DNA of 64,000 nt from Nepenthes gracilis (lineage: Eukaryota; Streptophyta; Magnoliopsida; Caryophyllales; Nepenthaceae), in assembly GCA_033239525.1 (NCBI GenBank), contig BSYO01000009.1:14839299-14903298 (forward strand), in the 5' to 3' direction. Below, one piece after another: positions 24,098 through 36,566 of the stretch. Position 1 is the first letter of the stretch; every line of letters starts with the position of its first letter. A program made the translations under genes and the position numbers. The notes under the pieces are model-generated. The model was not told the origin of the DNA and made no database searches. It saw only the letters and a list, made by a program, of their open reading frames with translations.

Positions 24098-24884
24098 ATG
24101 AGAGAATCGTGGGTGGAACTCACGGTTGGAAAAAGAAGGAAAAAGGGGAAAATAAAAAGGGAGAGAGGGGCTTTCGGGCAACAAAGGCAGAAGTAGGAAA
24201 AATAAGAAAAGAAGAAGAAAGAAAGAGAGAGGGGGAGAGGGTTTCACCCGTAGAGGAAGAAGGGAGAAGAGGAAGGAGAAGGAGAGAGAGGAGGTGACAT
24301 GCAAGGAGTGGTAGCGCATGCGCAAGGAGAGAGAAGCGCACAGGGAGGAGGCTCATGGTAGGAGAGAAGCCATGTGGGAAGAGAGAGAAAGGGCACGTGG
24401 CAAAGGAGAGAGAATGCATGATTCGTGTGCCTCGAAATATCTTTTCTTTTGATCTACTTGCTATAAGGTTGAGACAAATATTTATAACCCCCATCTTTAG
24501 TATGATTTAGTATCTAATATATTTTGTATGTGTTTTGAGAGTTTTTATGATTATATGAAGATCGACATAAATATTTGAGGTCGTGTATTTTTGTATTAGT
24601 ATGCTTGCATGGATATGGGTCAAGTTCGAGACTTGATAGGTCGATATGTGTGTGTAACCATGATGGTCCGATATCTTGGTGGGTTGATATGTGTATGGGG
24701 ATAGTAGAGTCCGTAACCATGGTGGGTCGATATGTGTATGGGGATAGGAGAGTCCGAGACCCTGGTGGGTTGATATATATGTGGGACCATGATAGTTTGA
24801 GGCCTTGGTGGGTTGATATGTGATGGTTGAAGGTTATAGGCCTAAAATGTAGCCGAGCTAATGAAGTCGATGATATGTAGTAGC
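23901..24884 (+). repeat. 3' LTR of element C, left part
   Basis: Starts TGTAATATCGCGG right after the polypurine tract and follows the 5' LTR to about its position 21695. It has an (AT)n tract at 24064-24091 much longer than in the 5' LTR and four full 43-bp minisatellite units plus a partial (24628-24826), against three plus a partial in the 5' LTR. Element D interrupts it after GTAGC at 24880-24884. Confidence 0.85.
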
Positions 24885-27130
24885 TGTGAGGCCGAACAAT
24901 AAAAAACGTGATAATTGGGAATAATTAAAATAATGATAATCATTAAGAAGCCAAGCATGTATTGAAAAATGATGCTTGAAAGTAAAAAGTTGGAAAAATG
25001 CCCGAGTTCAGCAAACAGTCGAGTGGCACCTGTCGTGCGCCCGAGGCGCTACAGCGAGCGTAAAAATCTAGTGGCTACCCACTCGCCGCGCGCCAGGCGT
25101 GCTTGAGCCAGCCCCTGGCAGAAACCCCACGCTCGCCACGCACTCGACACATGCTCGAGCGCAGCCTCGACTTTTGCCCGCATGCTGACTTCGTTTTTAT
25201 TATAAAATGAAGGGAAAAAAGGAAAAGTGAGAGAGAGAGAACAGAGCACGCACGAAGAAGAGGAAGAAGAGAAGAGGAGAAAGGAGAAATCACTTGTTCC
25301 AATCCACTCTCGGTAAAAATAACGGTAGATCGGGCCAAAGCAAGTATAATTCGGACGTTGTTTTTCGTTTTTACCAATTTTTCTTGCTTTAAAGTTGATG
25401 AAAAAACTCTAAAATATTGTTGCATGTTTAAAGTAAATGAAGCATGTTTCCCTCGATTGTTCGGTTAGATTTTGTGTTTACCTATTTTATTACAAGTTTT
25501 GGCTTCGATTTCATAAATAAGCATGTAATTAGTGTTCGATTTTATCCTGGAAGCTTGTGATGAAACCCTAGCTAGAAAATATTGTGAATTTTTAGTTAAA
25601 TTGTAGGATTTAATGTATGTGTTTTGATTTATGGCATTAATTTTATGAATAAACACATGTTTAGTGTTCGTTTTGAGTCCGGAAGTTTTGGCGAAGCCTT
25701 AGGTGCGAAAATGAAGGGGTTTTAATGATTTTTAATCGTAGCTCCTGTTATATAAAAGTTAATTGGCATCTAAATGAAGCTCCTGGTATAATTTGTTTTT
25801 AAAAATTTTACACGGACTTATACTGATAAATTTCCATGAACGTTCTGAAGTTAACTGAATAGAAATTGTGAAACTCTGATTACGAAAGAAGATTTTTAGC
25901 AAAGAAACTATTTCTAATACTGTTATTTAAGACCCAGGACTGATTATAGTCAGGTTAAGTTCTCCGACTTGCCTTAGAACTTTACGGTGGTGATCAAGGA
26001 TAACTCTGTCCATGGAGTTATATGTGGTCTACCCTTCCTCGAGGTGTTACGGTCAGGAGAAAAGTTTTGTTTCTGGCCTACCTTCGGGTGGCACACCGTT
26101 CTGTTCCTGTGAGATGGGATCTTCTATTACTAATTCTGGCATTTGATTGTGTGGAGTGAACAGAATCTATCCATGATCATTCGCCCCTTAGCTAGTAGGG
26201 TATACTAGTAGGGTCTGTTACCGCTCTATTTTGTTACCGCTGTATTCTGTTATCGCTTTATTTTGTACCACCATTATCATACTGATTTCTGTTCTGTACC
26301 GATCACTATTCTGTTCTGATATAAAAGAGAAGTTTCTGATTCTGCTTTCTGAATTATACTGATTATCGATTTCTAATTTCTGATTTCTGAGTTTAATATC
26401 GTCAAATTGTGCTTTCTCTATTTCCTAGATTATATTCTGTTTAATCATTCTATTTCTGCATAGATTTATGACTATTTTGCATCACTACTTTACTGCATAA
26501 ATGCATGTACCTTCTTGGGCCTTGACTCATTGTTTTATTATCTTTCTTCCTCTTGATGAGACAGCAGAGTTAGTGCCCAATGAGAAACAGTAACCGAAAG
26601 AAATTCCTGAAGACTTTTGAGGACATGAAGTATTTTGGAGCTATTTTGGGAGAACCAATTGATGTAAAGACTTGACTGGACATGTGATTTTGTATATGGA
26701 TCTTGTATCTATGGATATTCATGCACATGTGGATTTTGTATAGAATGCATATGATGTATGTGATGGTAAAAAGGAAAACTATGCTTCTGCAGGTTAATAG
26801 TTTAGCTTATACTCTAAACTTTTGGATATATTGTACAGGTCCTAGACGGCATCTCGTTATTGAACTGTTAGTGTAGTTAATGGTTTTATAGAGTTATACC
26901 ATGGATGGCACACGTGATCCTATGTATGCATGTTGTAGGAAGAATTGTGATATAATTGATAGTTGTGTGCTTGTAATGGTTGATCATATAAGTTATATTT
27001 TTGGGTTTTTATCCAGTTACAAAGGAGACTCTGCCGAAATTTCTGCAGAATTCTTACCTTATATTTCAGTTCGTTAATCCTGTTTCTGTTTTGACTGAAA
27101 CTTCTGAGGAAAAAAATCCATTCCGTCACA
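24885..27130 (+). repeat. 5' LTR of element D
   Basis: Runs from TGTGAGGCCG to TCCGTCACA, about 2.25 kb. It contains a GC-rich U3 with GCGCC..GAGGCGC words, a TATA box, a GA-rich leader (25225-25290), a GCAAGT word (25340) and a short array of TCTGTTACCGC units (about 26215-26290). Frames inside it, such as those at 25049-25425, are LTR sequence. Confidence 0.9.
25199..25350 (+). promoter_or_regulatory. LTR promoter: TATA box, GA-rich leader and GCAAGT word
   Basis: TATAAAAT at about 25200-25207 is followed about 25 bp downstream by GAGAGAGAGAACAGAG, a plausible start of transcription, and by GCAAGTAT at 25340. The same arrangement occurs in the D 3' LTR (TATA 32069, GCAAGT 32208), the solo LTR (minus, TATA 38395-38388, GCAAGT 38248-38243), the E 3' LTR (41458 and 41565), the F LTR (minus, 45850 and 45737) and both I LTRs. 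Promoter function is inferred. Confidence 0.6.
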
Positions 27131-27132
27131 AT

Positions 27133-27144
27133 TGGTATTAGAGA
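27133..27144 (+). other. primer-binding site, initiator Met-tRNA type (element D)
   Basis: TGGTATTAGAGA begins two bases after the CA end of the 5' LTR and differs by one base from TGGTATCAGAG. Confidence 0.8.
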
Positions 27145-27364
27145 ATTGAGATACTTTAGGAATTGACTGACCGAAAAGCAAAAGTATAGGATTGAATCTC
27201 TGTACTGAATTCCTGCAAGAATAGGTTGAGGAAGTTAAGGCAACTAGGACCCGTAAGAGATTGGTTATTAGGTTAGGTTTAAATTTTCTTAAACTGTTGA
27301 ATATTTCTTTTTCCTTCCATTGGATGCTTGTCCTTATAACCATGTATTTACCTTAAATTATAAG

Positions 27365-28300
27365 ATGGCAAGTAAAAGGGGTAGAAGAAATGACCATGGT
27401 AGAGCTAGCACGCCCTATGATAGAGAGGCCGCTTATATTGATCTGTTAGAGAGGATGACCAATGTGGTAGAATATGTCGAGTAGAGACACATGGCTCCGG
27501 TTCCTGCACCCGAGCCAGCTCCGGCACTTCTTGGTCCACGACGTATGACAGATTCACAGTGAAGCAAGTACCGGGCTTCCTAGGAAAGCCTGATCCGACG
27601 GAAGCAGATGTGTGGTCAAAGAAGATGAAGAGGATATTCGCTGTGATTGGCTGTACCGATCGGGAGAAGGTTACCTTTGCGGTATATAAACTCAAAGGTG
27701 AAACTGATAGCTAGTGGAGTGTGTAGAAAGGGCGATGTTTGAGGATGCTTTTATGGAGAAGTACTTCCCATCTAGCCTCCGAGATCGGAAGGAGCAGGAA
27801 TTTATGAGGTTGAGCCAAGGAAACATGACGGTGAAGGAGTATGATGCTAGATTTACCGAGCTGTCCCGTTTTTCACCATTCTATGTAGAGGATGAGCAAA
27901 GAAAGGCGAAGAAGTTCCAACAAGGGTTACGGGATGACATTAGGAAGTTGCTGTCAATTTTAAAGCTCCAGACTTAAGCAGAGATTCTGGACAGAACAGT
28001 GATTTATGAGAAGGAAGCGGAGACGGAGAGATTCTATGTGAAGAGGACCGCTAGCCTAGCGGGAGTGAGTACCGGATCTGCTGCGAGATCTTCTGGGCCG
28101 TCCAAGAGGACTAGGATAGCTGACAAGGAAAAGAGTGTTGTACCTGCTCTGTCAGTAACCGGTTCTAGAGGGACAGTTGAAGATTGCACCTTTCGTGGGA
28201 GGAGACATCCGGGGAAAGCATGTTGTAAGTTATCGGGAGCATGTTTCAGATGTGGGCAGCAGGGTCACCTGCTTAGGGACTGTCTACTACCTCCGATGCT
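27365..28300 (+). pseudogene. gypsy gag of element D
   Basis: The start at 27365 (MASKRGRRND) is supported by the closely similar start of F gag (MASGRGRRND). YDREAAYIDLLERMTNVVE follows, then a TAG near 27483 and frame changes around 27535. The capsid core at 27714-27977 has FMEKYFPSSLRDRKEQEF and VKEYDARFTELSRFSP, ending in a TAA. A final frame from 27999 has KEAETERFYVKRT and an intact CCHC knuckle CFRCGQQGHLLRDC near 28240. A missing WW motif and three broken frames rule out an intact gag. Confidence 0.85.
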
Positions 28301-31300
28301 AGAAGGAAAGAAGTCTACTGTCTCAGCAAAGGCTTTCGAGGTGATTGTTCAAGACCCTGAGGTATCTCCGAATGTCGTGGAAGGTACTCTTTCTATTTGT
28401 GGAGTTTTTGCATCTATATTATTTGACTCGGGATCTACCCATTCCTTATTTCTTCGCAATTTACATGTTGCATTGTATCTACCCCGTGTATTCTGGATTG
28501 TGAACTGTCTGTATGTACTCCCTCTGGGTCCCCTGTGATTACAGATGTTATGTATCCGGGATGTATAGTTGAGGTGAATGGGAACTGTTTGGTTGTGGAC
28601 TTAGTGTTGTTGAACATGGGTGATTTTGACGTGATTCTAGGGATGGACTGGCTGGCCAAATACCATGCCAGTATTGACTATTTTCTGAAGAGGGTTTATT
28701 TTAATATTCCCGAAATGAAGCCATTTTTCTTTCAGGGCATTAAGAAAAAGGGAGTGCTTGTATTAATCTCTACTTTACATGCTAAACATTTGATGAGAAA
28801 TGGATGTAAGACTTACTTGGCATACGCCTACACTACTGAGAGTCATAGTGTGCCAGCTAAGGACATTCTGATTGTTTGTGACTTTGAGAATGTATTTTCA
28901 GAAGAGTTACCTAGATTACCTCCACACTGAAAAATTGAGTTTGAGATTGCTATTGTTCCTGGTGTTAGTCAAGTTTCTAAAGCCCCCTATCGTATGGTTC
29001 CGACTGAATTGAAGAAGTTAAAGTTGCAATTATAGAAGCTATTAGATAAGGGCTTTATTAGACCGAGTATATCTCTTTGGGGTGCACCGGTATTGTTCGT
29101 GAGAAAGAAAGATGGGTCCTTACGGTTGTGTGTTGACGATCGTAAGTTGAATAAAATTACAATTAAAAATAAATATCTTCTACCGTATATTGATGATTTA
29201 TTTGATCAGTTGTAAGGATCTCGAGTGTTCTCGAAGATTGATTTGAGGTCCGATTATTATCAATTGAGGATCAAGCCGAAAGATGTGGCTAAAATAACTT
29301 TTCGGACACGTTATGGCCATTATGAGTTCCTTGTTATGCCTTTTGACCTTACGAACGCTCCAACTGCTTTTATGGATCTGATGAATAGGGTGTTTAGGCC
29401 ATACTTAAATAAATTTGTGGTGGTGTTCATTGATGATATCCTAATTTATTCAAAGGATTATGAGGACCACAAGATTCATTTGAGGAGAACACTTCAAGTG
29501 CTCTGCGAGAAAAAAAATTGTATGCCAAACTGAGTAAATGTGAATTTTGGCTTGAGAGGGTGATGGTTTTAGGGCATGTGATTTCTGACGGTGGTATTTC
29601 TGTGGATCTCAAGAAAGTAGAGGCTGTTACAAATTTGAGCATGTTGGCTTCTGTGATTGAGGTTAGGAGCTTTCTGGGTATGGCAGGATATTATAGACGT
29701 TTTGTAGAGAATTTCTCACAGATTGCAATGCCTCTGACTCAGCTACTGAAGAAGGAGGCTACGTTTGTACGGACTGAGGAGTGTGATCTGAGCTTCTAGG
29801 AGCTAAAGAATCGTTTGACTACCGCTCAAGTGTTGATTATTCCAGAGGGTGCAGGAAGCTTTGAGGTATACTGCGACGCCTCAAAGGCGGGTCTAGGATG
29901 TGTATTAATACAGTACGGTAAAGTTGTAGCTTATGGATCTAGGCAACTGAAAGTGCATGAGAAAAACTATTCTACTTATGATCTGGAGCTTGCTGTTGTT
30001 GTCTTTGCCGTGAAAATTCGGAGACATTATTTGTATGGTGAAAGGTTCCTGGTGTATTCTGATCATAAAACTTTGAAGCAGCTATTTTCATAGAAGGAAC
30101 TTAACATAAGGCAAAGGAGATGGCTTGATTTCTTGAATAATTATAACTGTGAGATACAGTATAAGCCAGGGAAGGCCAACGTAGTTACGGACGCATTGAG
30201 TCGCCGATCAGGGTATGTGGCACACTTGCAGATCAAGCAGATGGAGATGTTGGTTTACCTGAAATAATGTGATATCCAACGTTATGCTAAAGGTGATAGA
30301 ATGCTCCTGTTGTACCTTCAGATCCAACCGGAAGTAGTCGGTGAAATTAAAGAAAAGCAAGTGAATGATCCATTCCTTATGAATGTTGTTAGTGATCTGA
30401 GTAAGGAATCCCGAGCTGATTTTAATGTCCGGACTGATGGAGTGTTGAGGTTTAGAGACTGATTATATGTACCGGATGATAGAGGATTGAAGGAGAAGAT
30501 TTTGAAGGAGGCTCACCGATTCCGGTATACGATTCACCCTGGGACGAATGAAATGTATCAAGATTTGAAGAAAATCTTCTAGTGGAGGAATATGAAGAGA
30601 GATATCATGGCTTATGTGGAGAGATGCCTGGTGTGCCAGTAGCTGAAAGTTGAGAGGAGAAAGCCTTCTGGATTGTTACAGTCTATGCCGATCCGGAGAT
30701 AAAAATGGGAAGACATTGCTATGGACATTGAATCGGGTATACCGAGGACTCCTAGGAATCATGACGCCATTTGGGTTATAGTTGATCGACTGACAAAATC
30801 AGCCCACTTCTTGGCCATCAGAATGACCTATTCGCGTGATAGGTTAGTTCAGTTGTATGTTAATGAGATTGTGAGGCTTCATAGAGTTCTTGCCTCCATT
30901 GTGTCTGATAAAGATCCACATTTTGTCTCGAGATTTTGGGAGAGCTTGCATAAGGAGTTGGGGACAGAGTTAAAATTTAGTACTACGTATCACCCCCAAA
31001 CTAAGGGACTTGAGATGAAAGGAACTTGAGACACTTATCTGGCACTAGCTGAATTTGGTTATAATAACAGCTATCAGGCTAGCATCGGCATGACATCTTT
31101 TGAGGCGTTGCATGGGAGAAAATGCAGGTCACCGATTCACTGGGAGAAGACTAGAAATAAAAGGATTTTGGACTTGGAGATTGTGAAAGAAACGACAAAA
31201 AAGATTAAATTGATTCATGATAATTTGAAGATTACTTAGAGCCAGCAGAAAAGCTATGCGGATAGGAGAAGGATATAATTGAGCTTTGAGGTAGGAGATC

Positions 31301-31709
31301 TTGAATTTCTGAAGGTCTCACTATCCAAGAGCACGTTCCGGTTTGGAGTGAAGGAAAAATTGAAGTCACAGTTCATTGGTCCTTTTGAGATTCTAGAAAG
31401 GATCGAGGAGGTAGCCTACAGGTTGGCGTTGCCACCTAGTCTAACGGGCATACATGATGTATTTCATGTATCGATACTTCGGAAGTACGTCCACGATCCT
31501 GCACATGTGATTGACTACGGACCCTTGGCTATTGACAAGGATTTGTCCTACATTGAGGAACCACTACAGATTCATAATTGAAAGAATCAGAGGTTGTATA
31601 CGAAGACCATTCCCCTAGTGAAGATACTTCGGAGAAATCATTCACCGGAGGAGGCCACTTGAGAATGCTAAGAAGAAATCTGAAGTAAATATCCTCACTT
31701 GTTCTCTTG
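28300..31709 (+). pseudogene. gypsy pol of element D (PR-RT-RH-IN-chromodomain)
   Basis: Protease: LFDSGSTHS near 28418-28445 and ILGMDWLAKYHASIDYF near 28640. [46 protein letters not shown] and the catalytic box FIDDIL (29425-29442), intact. RNase [14 protein letters not shown] and [11 protein letters not shown] (about 29870-30010). Integrase: WVIVDRLTKSAHF and SIVSDKDPHF keep two catalytic Asp, but a 51-bp in-frame deletion at about 31001-31010 removes the segment that carries the catalytic Glu. The chromodomain tail has EEPLQI, IPLVKILRRNHSPEEAT and KYPHLF. More than a dozen stops and a frameshift near 29518 interrupt it. Confidence 0.9.
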
Positions 31710-31763
31710 AGGTATGTAATTTTGTTTAATTTTGAGGACAAAATTTCTTTAAGTGGGGGAGAG

Positions 31764-33179
31764 TGTGAGGCCTCGGAATAAAAAACGTGATAATTGAGAG
31801 TAATTAAAATAATAATAATCATTAAGAGGCCAAGTATGTATTGAAAAATGATGGTTGAAAGTAAAAAGTTGAAAAAATGCCCGAGTTAAGCAAGCAGCTG
31901 AGTGGCGCCTGCCGTGCACTTGAGGCGCTGCAGCGAGTGCAAAAATCTAGTGGCTACCCACTCACCACGTGCCAGGCATGCTTGAGCAAGCCCCTGGCAA
32001 AAACCCCGCACTCGACACACTCTCGAGTACAGCCCCGACTTTTGCTCGTGTGCTGACTTCGTTTTTGTTATAAAATGAAGGAAAAAAAGGGAAAGTGAGA
32101 GAGATAGAGCAGAGCACGCACGAAGAAGAGGAAGAAGATAGGAGGAGAAAGGGGAAATCACTTGTTCCAATCTACTCCCGATAAAAATAACGGTAGATCG
32201 GGCAAAGGCAAGTATACTTTGGACGTTGCTTTTCGTTTTTACCGATTTCTCTTACTTTAAAGTTGATGAAAATTTTCTAAAATATTGTTGTTCCGTGTTT
32301 AAAGTAAACGAAGCATGCTTCCCTCGATTGTTCGGTTAGATTTTGTATTTACCCATATTTATTACAAATTTTGGCTTTGATTTCATGAATAAGCATGTAA
32401 TTAGTGTTCGATTTTGTCCCGAAAGCTTGTGATGAAACCCTAGCTCAAAAATATTGGAGATTTTTGATTAAATTGCATGATTTAATGTATGTGTTTAGAT
32501 TTATGGCATTAATTTCATAAATAAACACATGTTTAGTATTCGTTTTGAGTCCTAAAGTTTTGGTGAAACCCTAGGTACGAAAATGAAGGGGTTTTAATGA
32601 TTTTTAACAGTAGCTCCTGTTATATAAAAATTAATTGGCACTAAAATGAAGCTCTTGGTATAATTTGTTTTCAAAAATTTTACACAGACTTATACCGATA
32701 AATTTTCACGAATGTTCTGAAGTTAACTGAAAGGAAATTGTGAAACTCTGATTATCAAAGAAGATTTTCAGCAAAGAAATTATTTCTGATACTGTTATTT
32801 AGGACCCATAACTGATTACAGTCAGGTTAGGTTCTCCAACATATCTTAGAATTTTATAGTGGTAATCAAGGATAACTCTATCCGTAGAGTTATATGTGGT
32901 CCGTCTTTCCTCAAGGCGTTACGGTCAAGAGGAAAGTCATGTTTCTGGCCTACCTTCGGGTGGCACACCATACTGTTCCCGTGAGTTGGGATCTTATATT
33001 ACTGTTTCTGGCCTTTGATTGTGTAGAGTAAACACAATCTATCGTCGATTATTCACCCCATCAACTAGTAGGGTATACTAGTAGGGTCCGTTACCGCTCT
33101 GTTCTGTTACCGCTCTGTTCTGTTACCGTTTTGTTCTGTACTACCATTACTGTACTGACTTTTATTCTATACCGATCAT
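31764..33179 (+). repeat. 3' LTR of element D, left part
   Basis: Begins TGTGAGGCCTCGG after the polypurine tract and follows the 5' LTR to the equivalent of about 26309 (ACCGATCA), where E sequence begins. TATA at 32069 and GCAAGT at 32208 are kept. It continues at 43065 with the equivalent of about 26395, so about 85 bp are missing at the junction. Confidence 0.9.
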
Positions 33180-33180
33180 T

Positions 33181-33591
33181 TGCTGGCCAGAGCTGATTAG
33201 CAAAGGAGTGAAGGAATTGATGTATTTTCTTTTAATATTTTGGGAAGGATTTGTAAAACATTTTCACGGTAAAAGAATTAATGGATGTTAGTATGTTTCT
33301 GTAACTACAATATGGGATAATGAAGTTGACTTTCCTAGTAGTATCTCATTTCATGTCAAGGTCTTCATGTCCGACCGACCTTAATGTTGGCTGGTCAAGT
33401 ATGAGGTTGAACTTTGATGGCTAACTCAAGGAGTTCGACCTTAAGAGATCCTGTGTACACGATAAAAAGTATATATATATAAAAGAAAAGAAAAATTTTT
33501 ATGTCCACCAGTTAGTATTTATATTGTATATGTTGTAAAGGTTAGAGTTGACTGCGACCGTATGTGGTGGAATACGTCATGGGCCGTCACA
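33181..33591 (+). repeat. 5' LTR of element E, truncated to its 3' end
   Basis: Matches 42655-43064 of the 3' LTR closely, from GCTGGCCAGAGCTGAT to GGCCGTCACA. The first ~2.2 kb are absent, and D LTR sequence abuts directly at 33179-33181. Confidence 0.9.
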
Positions 33592-33593
33592 AC

Positions 33594-33605
33594 TGGTATC
33601 AGAGA
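33594..33605 (+). other. primer-binding site, initiator Met-tRNA type (element E)
   Basis: TGGTATCAGAGA starts two bases after the LTR end and matches the plant initiator-tRNA primer site at its first 11 bases. Confidence 0.9.
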
Positions 33606-33826
33606 AAAGTTGAGATGCTTTAGGTTCAATCTAAACCGATACAGATACTTAGGGCAGATTGAGTTAAGGCTGAAGGTGGTTAGCATTACTTACTAGGCAA
33701 GAATGAGTTAAGGCTGAAGGAGGTTAGCATTACTTATGCTTAGGACAGAGTACTATGTGTTAGCCGCCTTCGGCTAGTAGTCTGATGAAAATGTTCTTTT
33801 CAGAAATCAAAGTCGTTGCTGAAGAG

Positions 33827-34760
33827 ATGTCTAATAGAGGAAAACGAACCATCCGGACTAACAACCCTCCGGACCTGGTGATAAGGTACTTAAATCTGCT
33901 AGACAGGATGGTTGGCGTCATAGAAGCCTTGGCTCCACCAACTTCGGTGACCACCCTAATTCCTGTTCCTCAAGAGACGTCGGTCTACGATCGCTTTACC
34001 AATGAGTGAATTCGTGAATTCTCCGAAGAACCTGACCCGTTGAAGGCGGACACCTGGATCCAACGATTAAAGAAGTTGTTCGCAGTGATTAAGTATCCTG
34101 CTAGAGATAAGGTCCTATTTGCCACCCATAAGCTGGTGGGTGAGGTCCACCACTGGTGGGAGATGCAGAAGAGAGTCTTTGAGGTGCCAGAGAGGAAAAT
34201 TACTTGGAAAATGTTCGAAGTAGCATTCTTGGAGAAATACTTTCGTGCTTACCTTCGTGGACAGAAGGAAGATGAATTCCTTCGCTTAAGGAAAGGCACT
34301 CGCACTGTAGCCGAGTATGATGCAAAATTTACGGAACTGTCCCGCTATACTCCTTATATGGTGGAAGATCAGGAGAGAAAGGTTAGAAAGTTCATTCAAG
34401 AATTAAGAGATGATATTAGGAGACATCTCTCAACCTTGAAGTTGGCTACGTATGGAGAGGTGTTAGAAAGGGCCGTTATTTATGAGAAGGAGCTGGAAAA
34501 GGGGAAATTCTTCAGACAAAGGACTTTCAATCAGGCTTCAAGAGCCGGTGCTAGTGGAGGACCTTGAAAGAAGGCAAAATCATTAAGGTCCAGTAGAAAG
34601 CAATCCGTACAGACTTCCCAAGCATCCAACAATCCATGTGCTCATTGCAAAAGGTCGTATGAAGGGAAGCCATGCTATAAGAAGTTAGGAGTCTGCTATA
34701 ACTATGGCCAGGGAGGACACATGATCAAGGACTGCCCACTCACCAAGTGAGCCCCAGAAT
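33827..34760 (+). pseudogene. gypsy gag of element E, single-stop-interrupted
   Basis: Start MSNRGKRTIRTNNPP at 33827, then YLNLLDRMVGVIEAL, VYDRFTNE, a TGA at 34007-34009, and the same frame continues with FSEEPDPLKADTWIQRLKK. The core has GEVHHWWEMQKRVFEV, FLEKYFRAYLRGQKEDEF, VAEYDAKFTELSRYTPYM and QELRDDIRRHLS. A second TGA at 34565-34567 precedes the knuckle CYNYGQGGHMIKDC (about 34693-34734), whose second Cys reads Tyr (TAT), so one zinc ligand is lost. This is the least damaged gag in the window. The stops look like single transitions from Trp or Arg codons. Confidence 0.9.
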
Positions 34761-36561
34761 TTAAGTCCCCCGTTCCTACCAAGGTGTTCGCTGTTTCTGC
34801 AAAGGAGGCCGAAGCCTCTACTGAGGTAGTGGAAGGTACACTTTCTATCTGTGGCAATTTTAGTCATGTGCTCTTTGACTCAGGATCCACCCACTCGTTT
34901 GTCTCCCATGATTTTACAAAATGTCTTAGACACTCCCCGAGTTCTTGGCTGCCCATTGATGGTCACCTCGCCTACAGGGTAATCAGTAATTTTAGATGTT
35001 ATGTACCCGGAGTATCCAGTTGAGTTGAATGAACTCTTAATACCCGTTAACCTAGTTTTACTAGAGATGGACTTTGATGCAATCCTAGGAATGGATTGGT
35101 TGGCAAGGTATCATGCTAGTATCGATTATTTCTGAAAAAGAGTGGAATTCACTATCCTTGGAAACAGACCCTTCTATATTCAGGGAGTCCAGCGGAAGGA
35201 AGTATCCTGCTTCATTTCGGCTCTCCATACCCGGCACTTGATTAGTAATGAGTGCCAAGCCTACCTAGCCTTTACTAGTGCGATTGAGGGTCAAGGAACT
35301 CTGGCCAAAGAGATTCCTGTAGTATGTGAGTTCGAAGACCTATTCCCTGATGAATTACCTGGGCTGCCACCCAGGCGGGAGATAGAATTTGAAATAGAAT
35401 TGGTGCCAAGATCAGCGTCAATATCTAAAGCACCATATAGGATGGCGCCGGTTGAACTTAAGGAGTTAAAATAGCAATTGTAGGAGTTACTAGAAAAGGA
35501 TTTCATCCAACCAAGTGTGTCTCCATGGGGTGCACCGGTCCTGTTTGTGAGAAAGAAGGATGGAACCTTGAGGTTATGCGTGGATTATCGAGAGTTGAAC
35601 AAAATTACCACTAAGAATAAATACCCCTTGCTAAGGATAGATGACCTCCTTGATCAATTGTAGGGAGCTTGCGTATTCTCAAAAATTAACATTAGATCCG
35701 GTTATCATTAGCTTCGAATCAGAAAAGATGATGTAGTAAAGACTACTTTTCGAACTAGATATAGGCACTATGTGTTTGTAGTGATACCATTTGGATTCAC
35801 TAACACTCCAGCTGCATTTATAGACTAAATGAATAGAGTTTTTCAGCCCTATTTGGATAAATTTGTGAAAGTCTTTATTGATAACATCCTTGTCTATTCG
35901 AAGAGTCATGAGGATCATGAGGAGCATTTAAGGATTACACTTCTGATTCTTAGGGAATATCGGCTATTCGCCAAATTAAATAAGTACGAATTCTGGTTAG
36001 AGAAAGTGGGATTCCTTGGACACATCATTTCCAAGGAGGGAATTTCTATCGACCCTAAGAAGGTGGAGGCAGTAGTGAAATGGAACCAACCAACCTCTGT
36101 GACCAAGGTATGGAGCTTTCTAGGCATGGCCAGGTATTACCGACGATTTATGGAGAACTTCTCCCAAATTGCCTTGCCGCTTACCCAACTAACAGAGAAA
36201 GATGCCAAGTTTGATTGGACCCATGACTGTGAAGGAAGCTTTTAGGTACTAAAAGACCGGCTAACTTTTACACCGGTCCTGACCATTCCGGATGAGTCAA
36301 GTGGACTAATTGTCTATTGTGATGCCTCAAAGTTTGGGTTGGCCTGTGTTTTAATGTAGCACGGAAGGATAGTTGCCTATGGATCGTGTCAATTAAAGGA
36401 TCATGAAAGGAATTACACAACTCACGATCTAGAATTGGCCGTAGTAATATTCGCTCTAAAAATCTGGAGACATTACCTGTATGGTGAGAGATTCTTGGTC
36501 TACTCTGATCATAAAAGTTTAAAGTATTTATTCTCTCAAAAAGAACTGAACATGCGATAGC
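34760..36561 (+). pseudogene. gypsy pol of element E, part 1 (PR, RT, start of RNase H)
   Basis: Protease: VVEGTLSICGNFSHVLF with DSGSTHSF near 34875-34900, then ILGMDWLARYHASIDYF and a TGA at about 35133. [36 protein letters not shown], then the catalytic box at 35873-35890 reads FIDNIL, so the second catalytic Asp is Asn (AAC) and the polymerase would be dead. RT thumb: RSFLGMA-like, YYRRFMENFSQIALPLTQL. RNase H: YCDASKFGLACVLM and [19 protein letters not shown]. It stops at 36561, where the solo LTR and its target duplication begin, and resumes at 38712. Confidence 0.9.
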
Positions 36562-36566
36562 GAAGG

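Noticed and set aside
24575..24823. 82-codon Trp/Met/Asp-rich repeat protein
   Set aside because: It is the 43-bp minisatellite of the C LTR read in one frame.
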